Shown: positions 10,280 to 23,202, counted from the first letter of the stretch. The stretch is 64,000 nt of DNA from Lineus longissimus (GCF_910592395.1 NC_088316.1:1056001-1120000), one strand, 5' to 3'. Program-made: numbers and translations. Notes: generated by a model not told the origin, from the letters alone.

Positions 10280-13200
10280 CATGCGTTTGGTCGTTATATC
10301 ATCAGTATTGCGTTGTAAAGTGTCTAGTATCAAAAGCAGTGATTTCTTCTTGATAGTAGTCGATTATTACGTGGGCTCGATAAAAAGCCACAACTGCGCA
10401 GTAATAAGGAAATGCTTATCGATCTTGAAAATGAAAACAAAGGTCTCAATAAACTAAAACCCAGTAGGATCTGAAAGATTGACAGAGATTCGACAACGGC
10501 AACAAGTGGGCAACAAGTGGGCCACAGTTTGTGAGAAAAAAGGCCTTGAGACATGAGCACTGAACATCGTTAACGACAGCTCCCCATCTGCTATCCGAGA
10601 CGAGCAAATGACTATGGTAATAGCATCTCTTTAAGATAAGATTCATGCGGTATTAATCCACGGTTAAGTTCTCCCACGGGACACTTGATGAATACATGGA
10701 CGGCACGTCCATGGGCCATAATAGATTCATGGATGAAAAATGTTGCCAGTGTAGTTGTAGATCAAATGCAGTGTCGTATGCATTTTAAATTGCAGGTCGT
10801 AATGATTAGAATTGCTCATTGGTAGGGTGGCTTTGCGACAACCTCGAATATTGCTGACATTCGATTGGCTATATTTCCATCGCCACTTGACCAATTCCAC
10901 ATCCACGAACACCCCCACAGGTCGCAACCTTCCATGTACTGAATCATCCACGTGAAACGATGACCTGACACTTGGGATGAAAATGAGCCGGCTTTATTCC
11001 TGTCACAACTTTCATTATGTTTCAATTTCCCCCAAGACTGACCAGCAAAATAAGCAAGGAAACGGCCTCAACCCAAGATGACACGAAAGTTCTGTAGATT
11101 CATGTTTACAGATGCGTAGGAATGTTGATCCAAGTTGAGTGAAGCGACCAGTGAGAAAATCTGTTCTTCACCAAAGGTATACGAGATCTAACGTGGATGA
11201 CCCCAGACCTCCTGTTGCGGTTCTCCATCCTGCCTGTCGAAGTCGCCAGCAGATTTTTCTTTATCGTCGTGAGGGCCCATTAGGGTCAGCAGGTTTATCC
11301 ACAATATTTGTGCTGCTGTTGATGTAAATGAGTGTCCTTTTTATGTTGACTGGCCCCTTCTGTTTTCCTGCAACTTGTCATCGATCTCACTCAGACCTCC
11401 ACTGCATTTATTCCTGCTAATGCTTCTCTTAAAGCCAATACAATTTTTGTAATTTTACTTTTGTCTCGAGCTGCAAATGCTAGCAAGCAATAGCCCTGAG
11501 TTTCTATTCATGTAATTGTATGCATTGGTAGTTATTAATAAAAATCCACATACATATATCTATATATATATGACACCCCTATACTTGCCACTCTGATATT
11601 TTGTCAAGTCAATTTTGTTCTCTCTCATACGGCTACCAAACATCGTGAAAGAGTTACTAAATTCTAAGCAATGTCCCAACGGCATAAGAAATAAGAAATG
11701 AATTAATTGGTGTTTAAAAAGTTTGATTAGAATTTTAGCGTTGCTCGGTTACCAGTTCTGTTTTTACAGATGAGCGCATATAAAATGAACATCAAATGAA
11801 CCAATCTTAAAATGAATCTCATAATAAATGTACAGAACTGCAAATGAATGAAGAAAAATAGCCCATTGTGTCTTTTTATCAATCTGCACCGTGCAGAATT
11901 GGAAAATCACGAAAAGAAGAATTCTGCTGTTGCTAGATAAGAAGTAAATAAAGTCGATTGAATAGAGAGGATTTTTCTTTATTTGACTTGTTTGTATTTC
12001 ACGCGAGCATTCCTGATTCAGAAGTTAAAAATATGAAATTTCTCCATTTGTGTTGTTGTCTTTGGGTATCTTAGCTTGGCAGAGGAATATGTTTAGGATT
12101 ATTAGAGCAATTCTGATTACTTTAAGCTGCAATATCATTGCAGTCACCTCTTTATCATTGCGATTCACGATTCTATGCTCCAACTTTATCTCAATACACC
12201 ACCTGAAGCACATGTGGACAACTACAGTGGCAGATCCAAAGGAAGGTGAAGAGTAACCCCCCTGTCGTTTAAATATTGCTCAAATGGCCACGAATTGTGG
12301 TAAATTGGACCAAAAAACACCAGGTTCCCCACCAACTTTCTCAAGGTTGACCTATCCTCCCATACACCTGGGTCTGCCTCTACACAACACCAACCAAGTG
12401 TTGTTTCAATTACTGAGTATTCAAGCCAAAAAATACCAACATGGCTGCAAATTGACTGCTCAGTTCTTTGCAATCCATATCAATCCATATCAATTAAAGC
12501 CAGTTATTTATAAAGGCCAAAGCACCTTCTAATCAGAATACCATGATCTCACTTTGAAAAAAAATTTCCTTGAATGACGGTCAATAAACCTATTTTTGCA
12601 TTGAGCAGGGAAATGCCAAAGTTGGACATGCTGAAGCCATACAAAGATGGGTTATGCAGCTGGCAATGTGAATCCTGCATCCCCCTGTTCAGGGATTGAT
12701 TGCAGATTGACGTGGGAATTGACAGCATTCCCTGGGGAGTTCTGAACCTTTCTACCAACTTTTTCCTGGCAATTGGTTCATCTTATGGCAAACAGTAATG
12801 ACATCCTGGCTGATGATGTGTTGAGTCCTAGTGATCCTAAACAAATATTTTGAGATCTCGACCGAGTTTCAATCTCCTGAATAGAGGGGGTACAGGATTT
12901 GCATTGGCAACTGCATTTTGGGGACCATTCACAGATTCAATAAATAAGCTAAAGATCGTGCTGTCCAGCTTATTAGAGCAAGAGAGGGAAAACCTACAGT
13001 ATATAAGGCGATATTTGAAGCCCGGTAACTGATGCTAGTGCAGCCATACAATAGCTGCGGTCAACCATTGCAATCATGTACAACATCGCTATCATTTGTT
13101 GTTCATGATTTTTTATATCAATGCAATCGGACATAAACGCTGCTGGCATTGTAGCTGTCGTCCCTACACTGGTCATATCTCAACACTAGCCATTCGGGAT

Positions 13201-13400
13201 TTAAAAAACCGACCGCATAACAGGATGCTGGATTTGATGCTGCCAGCAATTGTTGTTGCGAATACACTGTAAATCACTTCATTTTTGCAGCCCTAAATCT
13301 TTGCAAAAAGGTCCTTTTCGGGTCTGGCTAATATCAAATTCTGCAAATTGAAATGCTTTTTTCGATGATCATATTGTGAGATCTGTTTGCAGTTTTACTC
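10280..13400. other. Unannotated non-coding stretch
   Basis: No gene or known element is recognised. There are small features only: a GGGCAACAAGTGGGC-type micro-duplication near 10500, a short (TA)n run near 11555-11570, a CAATCCATAT duplication near 12473, and a CAGTGGCAGATCCA block at about 12229 that resembles the ends of some DNA transposons but has no partner nearby. Confidence 0.45.
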
Positions 13401-13403
13401 CAA

Positions 13404-13592
13404 TAGTCTGCCAACTTACCCATAGTCTGCCAACTTACCCATAGTCTGCCACCTAACCCCTAATAGTCTGCCACCTAACCCCTAATAGTCTGCCACCTAA
13501 CCCCTAATAGTCTGCCACCTAACCCATAGTCTGCCACCTAACCCATAGTCTGCCACCTAACCCATGGTCTGCCACCTAACCCATAGTCTGCC
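13404..13592. repeat. 19/22-bp minisatellite, ~10 copies
   Basis: Ten copies of TAGTCTGCCACCTAACCC occur. Some have the spacer CTAA (22-bp unit) and some only A (19-bp unit). The first two units read CCAACTTACCC and one reads TGGTCTGCC. The last unit is truncated. The mix of two unit lengths indicates slippage at the C/A-rich junction. Confidence 0.95.
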
Positions 13593-13614
13593 TTACACAC
13601 ATTTGAGTCAGTTG

Positions 13615-14180
13615 AGGGTGACAGGTCGGCCTTAACCAGCAAAGGGTTGTGCAGCAGAAGAAGACCAAACCATCTCTATCTTACATCAGGTGGGTTGGTG
13701 CAAATTGTATTTGGCTTTTGATAACATGGTCGGTCAGGGACACAGATAACATAGGTGGTCTTGACTCTTGCACCATATCTTCATCGGCCAGCAGAGTCTA
13801 CAGTGGCCATAGTGTCCTCCTCCATTTGTTGTGACCGTTGGCCTGTGAATGACAAGTAAAGTGGCCGCATAAGAGGAAGGTCAATTTCCCTAACCAACCT
13901 AGAGAGGTGTTTGTGTGAATTATGTTTGGCGACTGATGATATGAACAGTAAAGAAGATGGATGACATGAGATGGTCTAGACTCCTAGTCCACAGTGGCCT
14001 TCGTCGCCCACATACTAGACTGGGCTTAGGGTGACCATTTGGCCTTTGACCATGAAAGTTCCATAACAGAAGGAGATCAATGTCTCATCTAACATGCAGA
14101 TGGGTTTGGGCAAATCATGTTTGACTTCTGATAACATGGACAGTAAGGTGATGGATAATATTTAGTGGTCTAGATGATTG
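13615..14180. repeat. Degenerate ~200-bp tandem repeat, 3 copies
   Basis: The blocks TTTGGCTTTTGATAACATGG (about 13709), TTTGGCGACTGATGATATGA (about 13926) and TTTGACTTCTGATAACATGG (about 14122) are each followed by a CAGTAA/GTCAGG segment, GATGGAT and TGGTCTAGA. Offsets are 217 and 196 bp. A further diverged copy may lie at 14535-14650 (GATGGCGGTAAATGATATGG and GACGGTCTAGTC). Confidence 0.65.
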
Positions 14181-14254
14181 CCTGTCATACTAAACAAGTC
14201 TTCGTAATCTCCTTTTGCCAAAAAACCCTCAAATTTGTCTTGTTGCAAGGAACC

Positions 14255-14320
14255 CCACAGCCTAGTGGATTCACTGCTGGCTACCATGCAAGAGGGCATG
14301 ATCCTAGGGAGAACCCAGGA
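14255..14320 (+). repeat. tRNA-like repeat head, second copy
   Basis: CCTAGTGGATTCACTGCTGG at 14261, then CTACCATGCAAGAGGGC, matches 8721-8760. A degenerate B-box-like GGGAGAACCCA follows. It is interpreted as the head of an old tRNA-derived SINE. Confidence 0.4.
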
Positions 14321-14445
14321 TTGTATTTCTAGATGAACCGTTGTAGCTTTCAATGAACTAAAATTTCTCGCTCTGCAGGGCTTATGCGAGCATATCAAAT
14401 ATTCGAGAGTCTGTGGGATTAGAATTTAAGTTGTGGTCCTTTGTA

Positions 14446-14530
14446 CCTCCATGTCTACGCCAGGGCAAGTAAAAGATCTCACAAAGGTGGACAGCAGCCT
14501 ATTGTGGAGTCTATACCTCTGGCAAAATCC
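14446..14530 (+). repeat. Dispersed repeat D, copy 2
   Basis: It shares TGTCTACGCCAGGGCAAGT, AAAGATCTCAC and GTGGAGTCTATACCTCTGGC with 3246-3330. It lies immediately after the degenerate 200-bp array. Confidence 0.5.
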
Positions 14531-14659
14531 AATAGGATTATGATGGCGGTAAATGATATGGTGATACGATCATATCGAGTTCTGCCTTTGCTACAGTCTG
14601 GTAGGAAGACGGTCTGGATAACTTGAGACGGTCTAGTCAACTTCTTGTAGGACCAGCCA

Positions 14660-15390
14660 AGTCCAAGTTAAATTTCCTTTGACAGGCTGAACTAAAGCAG
14701 TATAGTTTACTACACATAATCCTATCGAGTTGTCACCAACAGCTGGTGACTCTACAAGCATATAAAGAACCAGAAAGAATAACAGTATTGCTTTTCTTCC
14801 TTCTTATCGAGGGCGGACTCCTATTGGGATGATGAATGCGGCAAAGGTAACAGCATATTTCTCGAGCAAAAACCGATATTCTGGCCAGACACTTGACCTT
14901 TGCACACTGACGTCTCCTGCCAGCAGCAATATAGTAACTGAATCACCAATAATTGCAATTACGATATTCCCAACCAGAGGAAGATTACATTATACAAGCT
15001 AGCAGGCATCTTTTGAATCAAAGGAATTGAGCTTCTGTGTCTTTGGTTTCATAGCTAATGCTATAGCCAAGAGCAAGTTCAGTACTAGGGTTTCGGAGAC
15101 AAACGAGGAGGAGGAGTTAGTTTCTTTGGCCCTTTGTTGCTTTGTCATGAAAATACCTCTGAGGGTGGAGGGGTAAACACAACCCTATCAGGCTCTCTAA
15201 GGCTAAGCAAATAGAACCTGTGGCTCTAGTAAGTGTAGAGGTGATTGATAAGTATGGACAGAGTTCTTCATCAGAATCGTCAGACTTCCACTTGGCTACC
15301 TCTTGGTCATCGATGATATTTGCTGTCCACTCATTCCCTACTCTGGTGTCCCTCTTGTCGACAACTTATGATAAATGGCCATCATATATC
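14660..15390. other. Unannotated non-coding stretch
   Basis: Nothing supported beyond short open frames of about 60 codons. No repeat family from elsewhere in the window is seen here. Confidence 0.45.
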
Positions 15391-15394
15391 ACCT

Positions 15395-15475
15395 TACAGT
15401 AGAATCTCCCTTAGCGGACACCTCTCTCTTAAGGACAACCTCTCTATCAAGGCCTCTGATTTTGGTCAAAAGCCA
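15395..15475 (+). mobile_element. ACAGTGGAACC-type element, 5' part
   Basis: It begins TACAGTAGAATCTCCCTTAG and continues GCGGACACCTCTCTCTTAAG, GACAACCTCTCT and TTTTGGTC. The TCCCTTAG-GGACACCTCT core matches the copy at 32477. The 3' inverted half is not recognisable, so the copy is truncated or decayed. Confidence 0.55.
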
Positions 15476-15479
15476 AGTT

Positions 15480-16505
15480 GATAAGAGCCAAATATCAGTG
15501 AATATATTTTGTATGATTAGAACATATTTATAGGTAGACGATAGACTGACCAGATATTTCAGATATTTATCGAAGTTCAATCAAAACCAATCTTTGTACA
15601 GCAGAATTATGGTTATTGGATTTCAAAGTAGTTTATCTTGTTTCATGCTTGATTGAATTCTTCTCCAAGGATCAAAGGAATAACCTATAATCTCTGGAGA
15701 AACCAATAAAAACATGAAAGCTGTAAGACATCCGTGAAATTTCTAAACATAAATTATTTATCAACGATTTGACTGGACCAGCTCTTATTCATCATCACAG
15801 TGTCCTCTTAGCACCATAGAGAAAACAGTTCCCACAAAAAATCTTCAGACACCGAGAGCTCAATTTAGTGTCACCTCCTTCAGCAAATTTCATCAATTTA
15901 TAACAGTAGCATTCGGGTCAACACCAATGTTACCACAGATTGGCCAACCTGCATGCTAACTCAGATTTATATGGCAGCAGTGACATCGCACTGTTTCTCA
16001 TTCCAAAGCAATCTATTGTATAATTCATGAGATTAACCAATGAAATACAAACCTAAACCAATTCAATCAAGAAACGTTTGCAATTTTTTTAGCTTTTTTA
16101 ACCGTCTGGTGAAAATCTAGGCAGGAATTTTGTAATGGATCTTGAGAAGTAGTCTGTGACAGATTTGAACTATGATTCATTTATGCGCAATGGCAGTATG
16201 CAGATTCTTATTACGATATATTACGCTGCGGTGGGTTTTATGCATTATGCATGAAGATAATCATGAATGAAAAACGTGGAAAGGGCTCGTCGCATGGCAC
16301 TAGATCATGTACTGAAGAAAGCAGATGATCTACATAACGCTTTATACCCATATAAGTGCAGGACCAGTGTGTCTTTTTTCTCTCCAAGATACCATGATTG
16401 TCCCAAAAACACCTCAAACTTTGGGATTCAAATGGAGGAAAAAACATCAGGAAAAATCTCCCAAATCCATATAGAAGACCAAGAGGGCAATAAGTAGAAT
16501 TATAA
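15480..16505. other. Unannotated non-coding stretch
   Basis: AT-rich sequence without a recognised gene. Open frames of up to 76 codons on both strands at 16238-16497 overlap each other and are not recognised. Confidence 0.45.
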
Positions 16506-16510
16506 GTAAA

Positions 16511-16912
16511 ATTGGGACTGATGATGTTTCTTCATTTTGAGTGGAAAAAAAACACAAGTGTGAAAAAAAATTTTGGACTAAGAAATTTTCAGAGTTGAAT
16601 TTTTTCATAAGTTCAAAATTGAAACGTTAGCAAAACGCAGTTTATTAGTTTTCAAATGATAGTAACTGCCTGTATAAAAGTTTTCATATAGATTCTCATG
16701 ATAGCCACTGTCCGTGGCGTTATAATAGTCGAGAGAGCTTTGCGCCGAGGTGTTTTATGCCGGGTTAATTGGAGACGTGGTCGGACTGATTATGGCAATT
16801 AGGCCCTCTGGTCAAGTTAGAGGGGTGAATTTAGTCATTGGGACCGCCAAATCCAGTGGTCGTGGTCTGGGTACCGGGGTGGTCGTGTTACCGGGGGCTT
16901 TGGCAAGAAAGC
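16511..16912 (-). mobile_element. Two-part dispersed repeat (E1+E2), inverted
   Basis: On the minus strand it begins near 16912 with CCCCCGGTAACACGACCACC, CCGGTACCCAGACCACGACC and ACTGGATTTGGCGGTCCCAA. These correspond closely to 40305-40362. After about 200 bp comes the second module (AGTCCAAAATTTTTTTTCAC, then CTCAAAATGAAGAAACATCA and TCAGTCCCAAT at 16610-16511), the same module that follows at 40371 and 57170. Open frames inside it (for example 16750-17004) are repeat sequence, not genes. Confidence 0.6.
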
Positions 16913-16919
16913 TTCCTCA

Positions 16920-19900
16920 GCATAAAGCCCTTGATCTTATTAAAACATTAATCAAATATGTTCAAAAAGCTCTTCCTATTTCTCAGGTAAATCAGCCATC
17001 GTAAATCAATCTCCATTTTCTTGTCCTTGTCATCTTTTGTACAAAAAGGATGTGGACGTTCTATTAATATATTCTGTATATAATGACTCTATTGAATTCA
17101 ATCAATTATTGACACCACCTTGAATACCCTCCCTGATTAGGCAACTCAGCTTCCTGGTCTCCCTAGGTTCATTGAAGAGCAGCTCATTTCAACAAAATCA
17201 GCATAGTGGATCAGCGTTGGAATTCTTGGTGCTGTCAATAGTGGTGTAATTTTGTCGTGGTCGCATGCTGACATCTTAGATAATTAGCCTGAGGTACTGA
17301 GCACAGCTTCTGAATTCTGCTATGTTCATGAGAGAGCAGACCATTTCAACAACAATTGACAGCGTTGTGTTTTTTAATTCCAAATCCCGGTGAAAATCTG
17401 TGTCTAAGTCAAAAATCCTTGATGCTTTTTTCTGTACCGGGATCCTTGAAAAGGCCATTCCCCTCTCTCTTTTTCCAGCTAGATAAAAGATTTATCAACT
17501 TACACTGGGATATAGCGTCATTATTACTTTGCCATTGTTACTCCGGTGATGTCTTAACTTTTCCAAGAGGTCACAAAGGCAGCCATCTAGTCATTTGAGA
17601 CCCTGAAGTGCGCTAAGTGAGCACAGGCATGTGATCAAACAAAGACTCGTTAGATTTCGATGCAGCTTCTATGCGACACGACAAAAGGATCAACATCAGC
17701 ATCTCTTCAAATGACTCCAAGGTTTCAGATGAAAGGATACTGACTGTACGTTAAGGAAACAAACTCGAAACCCGGGTGTACATATCGTGATATAAGAGGC
17801 CTTGCTTATCAATGTCTTCAATGAAGGAAAGGAAGAATCAGGTTAAAGGCATCCTGACAGTCAGGCTTGTTTCACTCAAACATTTCCTCCGTCGTTTACA
17901 AAACTGTGATTAGACTATAGTAGAAGTAGTAAAATCAACTGCAGTCAGAGGCTATTACCATAACTTGACATACCTGCTAACACTTTGGTTTAATATCGAC
18001 ACCTATTTTACGCCATTACATGTCTTATTTTACAGTATCTATTTTGTAATTGATTAAACCTGCAGGGGGAAAGAATAACTGGCATAACGGCCATCACAAA
18101 TCCAACACGCTTCAGAGTGCCAATGTCAGAGAAAGCATATATTTTCCAATACCTCAAGTTCAGTATCAATTCCTCAAATCATATGCAAGTTTGCTAAATA
18201 TACCAATGCCAATATACCTTTCTGCACTATAAATTTTTGCATCTATTTAATTATGGTTCCAGAAATTTCTGAGAAAAACAAATTTTTACAATTTTCATTT
18301 TACAATGCGAAGTACTATAAAGTTACAAATAACACCTCAAGTTTCATTAACATGTTCAATCATTCTCATCATTTGATCAATTGGTCTCGTCTGCTCGATA
18401 CAAGAATGTTATCAATAAACACAACTACAACATTCTTTAATGAGTGGGAGCCAGTGCGAAAAACAGATTATACGTATCTCCGTCGTTCTAGAACAATCCA
18501 AACATTAGAAATACTAGCATGTTTAATGTGACCTACAGAATGTCAACAGCACATAGTTTGAAAGGAACTTAGCAGTTAGTCACCCATACATTACAAAGAC
18601 AAGGTTTGTAGCTAGCAAACACAAATTTCGTCTTAAAAAGCTCAAGATAAAAATATTCTTCATAGTATAGCTTCCAGATGAAAATATTGTACAAAGTATC
18701 GAACTGAGCCAAAGTATTTTTCAGATTAGCTCGTTGAGTTATATCATGTTGCTCGAAGCAAGGTTCAATAGCTGAACTTGTCAAATAATGCAAGAATTTT
18801 TATGATTTTGGTAATATGGGATATAAATTCAATATTCAGCAGCGAGAAATCTGATAATGATTCCCAATGTTAAGCGCTAATCAAGACAAGTGATCAGACT
18901 TATTGTTAGAAAGTTAACCTTTCCTTGATTTAAGGTACTGACACCAAATAGAAGTACTCGCTAAATAAATGTAGCTGTTTATTTAACTGAAATTATAAAT
19001 TGTATGGAATTGTCAGATATAGATTTGTTTATTTAATCAAGACCTGATGCTTTTCACTTGCAAAGTTACCCTCATAAGGCAGTAGCAATAAAAGTCAATT
19101 TCTTTGAAATTTAAAACCGACCCCTGCTCGGTATCAACCCCGGCCTCCCAGGCGAAATTTGGTAAATATTGGCCCTATCATTGTAGAGGACATAGGTAAA
19201 ACATGGAGTACCCCATTTATACAAATAAAATATTCACGATCATGCTGCTGCAATAATATAAACGCCACACGTGGGCCTACTTCCATTTTGAGGAAAACTC
19301 TCCAATCAAACCAAACACTGAAATGGGTAGAGTCGCCCCGCTGAGATGCAATTGATTTCACCAACTTCAGCAATCATTATTCCGTCAATGCTTCGTCGCT
19401 GTATCCTGCGCTATTCCCAAATGATGGCAAGCTATCGAGAGATAGCCCCTAAATCAGGAGCGGAGACTGATAATAGCTGCAGCTATCTTTAGAATGCGCT
19501 GTCAACCTTATCGCTGTGTTGATAGTTAGCTGGGGAGTTCTACCAGGGCTGGGATTTGGGTCATATGTGTCCACCTGCTGATTGGCTGGGAAATAAGACC
19601 CATTCGGGGCAGCTGTTGGTGGTATTAGGATGTGCCCTGTAGCTCCTTTTCTCATAATACACTACTTATTGCACAGCATGCATGTATGTTGGATGGATGG
19701 ATGGTTGAATGGATACTACCAGAAACTTTGGTGGCAGAACAAACATCAAGCTATGGAATTTTATCTTCTTAAATGCTCTCGGGAGGGTAGGGGGCAAAAT
19801 GTCATGTTTGAAATTTGACTCGAACACACACATATCAAATATATACTTTCAGAGGAGCTAGCATTTCCTCGATTCATAACGCCTCCAATATCAATATCAC

Positions 19901-20235
19901 GTCTGGGAAAATACGATTGCATTTTTTTCACAAGTCAATATATGTCAGCAACACAAAAACTTCAGAAATCACATCGAAGATTATTGACAAGTTGATGACA
20001 TGTCGATGTCAGTGCTTTTTATTGGCGTGTACTGGTATTTCATCAAGTCATCTGTGCATGACAAGCTCGGGCTTATTTTTGTCTCTTTTTCAATAATGCT
20101 ATCAATTTGTGATGAATATCGGTAACATGATATTGTGATATTTGGTTCAAGGTTTGTGGAGATTAGCTTGATATGTTGAGAGTCATGGTCAATCGATTGA
20201 TGGTTTCTGGGGGGAGCTAGTCTGTTTGCAGGTGA
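16920..20235. other. Unannotated non-coding stretch
   Basis: No gene is recognised in this 3.3 kb. A weak duplication is visible: 17165-17225 and 17322-17385 share TTCAT-GA-AGAGCAG--CAT and TTTCAACAA, with CAGCGTTG further on. Short TGGATGGATGGATGG at 19690 is a minor simple repeat. Confidence 0.4.
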
Positions 20236-20238
20236 ATG

Positions 20239-20274
20239 TTAACCCTTGATTAGTGAGGCTAAGGGGAGGGTTAA
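20239..20274. repeat. TTAACCCT/AGGGTTAA short inverted repeat
   Basis: TTAACCCT at 20239 and AGGGTTAA ending at 20274 are perfect inverse 8-mers 20 bp apart. The outer TTAA plus CCC/GGG arrangement resembles the ends of the 45.2-kb element. This could be a remnant with most of its interior lost, or coincidence. Confidence 0.3.
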
Positions 20275-20389
20275 AGCCTGAAATCACTCGTGATTCTACA
20301 TCAGTGTTGAATACAAAACGAATTCATAACAAAATCGAAGGACGCTTAAAGGCAGAACAGGAGGCAAAACAAAGTAAAGAAATTCTGGT

Positions 20390-20509
20390 TTGACTTGGCA
20401 ATGATAACATTCCTTGACTTGGCAATGATAACATTCCTTGACTTGGCAATGATAACATTCCTTGACTTGGCAATGATAACATTCCTTGACTTGGCAATGA
20501 TAACATTCC
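20390..20509. repeat. 24-bp minisatellite, 5 perfect copies
   Basis: Five consecutive copies of TTGACTTGGCAATGATAAC plus ATTCC are identical or nearly so. Because 24 is a multiple of 3, open frames run through it on both strands (eight-residue peptide repeats). This is a consequence of the unit length and not evidence of coding. Confidence 0.95.
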
Positions 20510-22015
20510 TTGTACAAGTGTACACAGTGCCCATGTACTGGGAGATAGAAGAGAAACCTGCTGGTGACTTTGAGTACCTTCATCTTGCCAGCATGCATGC
20601 TTCTGCCTATCGTCTCCCTGTAAGTGAGATTTTATAACCCAACATACCATGTACCGTACCCTCCGGTGGAGGCCTTGACAGAATGAATGTAATCATGATC
20701 ATCAAGCATTCCATTCGACATTCGTATGAAAACACCAATTCTAAACTTTTCACACCCTAAGGTCTCACTCTCAGGCATTCTAGATCGCATGCACAGTTGA
20801 AGCTGGCACTGATTTTTCCCCACAAGAGAATTGCCGACACCACACGATTACGATACTGGCATTCAAGCAAGATTTCTACAAAATGATGACATTGCTATGA
20901 ATAGTTTGACTGTAAACTTACAAGATTGAAATACAAAAGAGGACATTTACTCTTCAATCCCTTAAGGCAATGGATAAGCTGGATTATAGAGATCCATGCT
21001 ATTGTCAGTTTGTCAATAGAGTAAACTTACAATTCAGAATACAAGTCCTGTACCAAAAATACACAATTCTAACCACCAGAGGGGAAATCATTGAATATAA
21101 AGTTATTGTTGTCAAGAAATTGGATCCAAAGTTCTCAGATTCATTGCAATAGATTTGACCTTTTAGGTGGCTAAAATGACTAATCTCTCTATCATTTATG
21201 AAGATTTCTGACAAGAGTTGAGAGACACAGCTCAGATTTCATTTCATCAACAGAAATTCTCAACCTTGACATGATAACAATTTGAATAGGAATCGTTTCA
21301 TCTGTGACACAAGATACTCTCACTGATACTCCAGTCTTCTCCTTGGGGTAACTTTGTGTGAATGCGACAGACGAGCCCCAGGCATTCATGAGATCTGCAA
21401 AGTTGCTTTTTCAAGCTGTGTTACCTGTTTCTTCAATAGACTTTATTACTTGGAACTAGATTTCTATTCTGAGACAAGACACTTCAACAACTGAATAGTG
21501 TATGGTGCTTAATTTTTGCATCTCTCTTATACTTGCAATTCGCCTAAACTTCTTTTCACGCTATCTAGTTTTGCGGATTACGAAACTTCTTTCTTATTTC
21601 CCCAACTAAACTCCTTTTTTTTTAAATTCATATTTTTGCCAATTCAGTTATTTGCGGAATTTGTGAATTTTTTACTCATTTTCCTCTCTATCATAACTCT
21701 GTATTAACATGTTAAACCTAAAGACATGACAGAGAAATCTAGCAAGAATTTATAAAATTCGGTTGAAAACAAGACAGTAGCACCAAATACTTGCAATTGA
21801 AACAGTGAAGGGGGACAATCATCTTAAAATGCCCAAACTTTTTTTAAACTTAACTTACTTCTAAGTACTTCAAAGCATATTCAATTATGCTAAGAGTGCT
21901 TCAGCGGATTAGAAGCACTGATTTGAATGGCAGTAGCTGTCTGAGTAACGCATGGCAAGCATCTTTTGATCAATCAGAAATACAGCTTTTTTATTCACTT
22001 GTCATTGCCTCAGTA
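20510..22015. other. Unannotated non-coding stretch
   Basis: No gene or dispersed repeat is recognised. T-rich between 21500 and 21720. Confidence 0.45.
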
Positions 22016-22017
22016 GT

Positions 22018-23140
22018 TCCTCCCTATCACACTTGGCAGCCTTTCTTGGAGGTCTATCAGTGCTCCCTGTCACACTGAGCAGCCTTTCTTGGAGGTCTAT
22101 CAGTGCTCCCTGTCACACTGGGCAGCCTTTCTTGGAGGTCTATCAGTGCTCCCTATCACACTTGGCAGCCTTTCTTGGAGGTCTATCAGTGCTCCCTATC
22201 ACACTGAGCAGCCTTTCTTGGAGGTCTATCAGTGCTCCCTATCACACTGAGCAGCCTTTCTTGGAGGTCTATCAGTGCTCCCTATCACACTGAGCAGCCT
22301 TTCTTGGAGGTCTATCAGTGCTCCCTATCACACTGAGCAGCCTTTCTTGGAGGTCTATCAGTGCTCCCTATCACACTGAGCAGCCTTTCTTGGAGGTCTA
22401 TCAGTGCTCCCTGTCACACTGAGCAGCCTTTCTTGGAGGTCTATCAGTGCTCCCTATCACACTGAGCAGCCTTTCTTGGAGGTCTATCAGTGCTCCCTGT
22501 CACACTGAGCAGCCTTTCTTGGAGGTCTATCAGTGCTCCCTATCACACTTGGCAGCCTTTCTTGGAGGTCTATCAGTGCTCCCTATCACACTGAGCAGCC
22601 TTTCTTGGAGGTCTATCAGTGCTCCCTATCACACTGAGCAGCCTTTCTTGGAGGTCTATCAGTGCTCCCTATCACACTGAGCAACCTTTCTTGGAGGTCT
22701 ATCAGTGCTCCCTATCAAACTGAGCAGCCTTTCTTGGAGGTCTATCAGTGCTCCCTGTCACACTGAGCAGCCTTTCTTAGAGGTCTATCAGTGCTCCCTA
22801 TCACAATGAGCAGCCTTTCTTGGAGGTCTATCAGTGCTCCCTGTCACACTGAGCAGCCTTTCTTGGAGGTCTATCAGTGCTCCCTGTCACACTGAGCAGC
22901 CTTTCTTGGAGGTCTATCAGTGCTCCCTATCACACTGAGCAGCCTTTCTTGGAGGTCTATCAGTGCTCCCTATCACACTGAGCAGCCTTTCTTGGAGGTC
23001 TATCAGTGCTCCCTATCACACTGAGCAGCCTTTCTTGGAGGTCTATCAGTGCTCCCTATCACACTGAGCAGCCTTTCTTGGAGGTCTATCAGTGCTCCCT
23101 ATCACACTGAGCAGCCTTTCTTGGAGGTCTATCAGTGCTC
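22018..23140. repeat. 43-bp minisatellite, 26 copies
   Basis: Twenty-six copies of a 43-bp unit are counted, with the core CAGCCTTTCTTGGAGGTCTA then TCAGTGCTCCCTRTCACACT. Variation is confined to few sites: CCCTATC or CCCTGTC, a CTGAG, CTTGG or CTGGG junction, and single changes in copies 15 to 18 (GCAACC, TCAAAC, CTTAGAGG, CACAATG). The array starts with a partial unit and ends abruptly at GCTCAAAAG. Three units make 129 bp, and the CTGAG junction places TGA in one frame, so open frames stop regularly; the array is non-coding. Confidence 0.97.
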
Positions 23141-23202
23141 AAAAGTACTTGGCCCATTTGTTCAAAACAAGATTTGTCACTAATGCTGAAGTTAATCTGA
23201 GA

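Noticed and set aside
13404-13592. Regular repeats considered as a CRISPR array
   Set aside because: Units are contiguous with no unique spacers, and the context is eukaryotic; it is a minisatellite.
16750-17004. 84-codon Gly/Val/Leu-rich plus-strand frame resembling a membrane protein
   Set aside because: Most of it is the E1 repeat read in the reverse direction; the same sequence recurs at 40203.
20296-20650. Overlapping frames of 80 to 108 codons with eight-residue peptide repeats on both strands
   Set aside because: They are produced by the 24-bp tandem unit, whose length is a multiple of 3. There is no protein signal outside the array.
22033-22680. Ser/Leu/Pro-rich frames in the 43-bp array
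   Set aside because: Open only where CTTGG or CTGGG junction variants remove the TGA. The frame cycles every three units and stops repeatedly.
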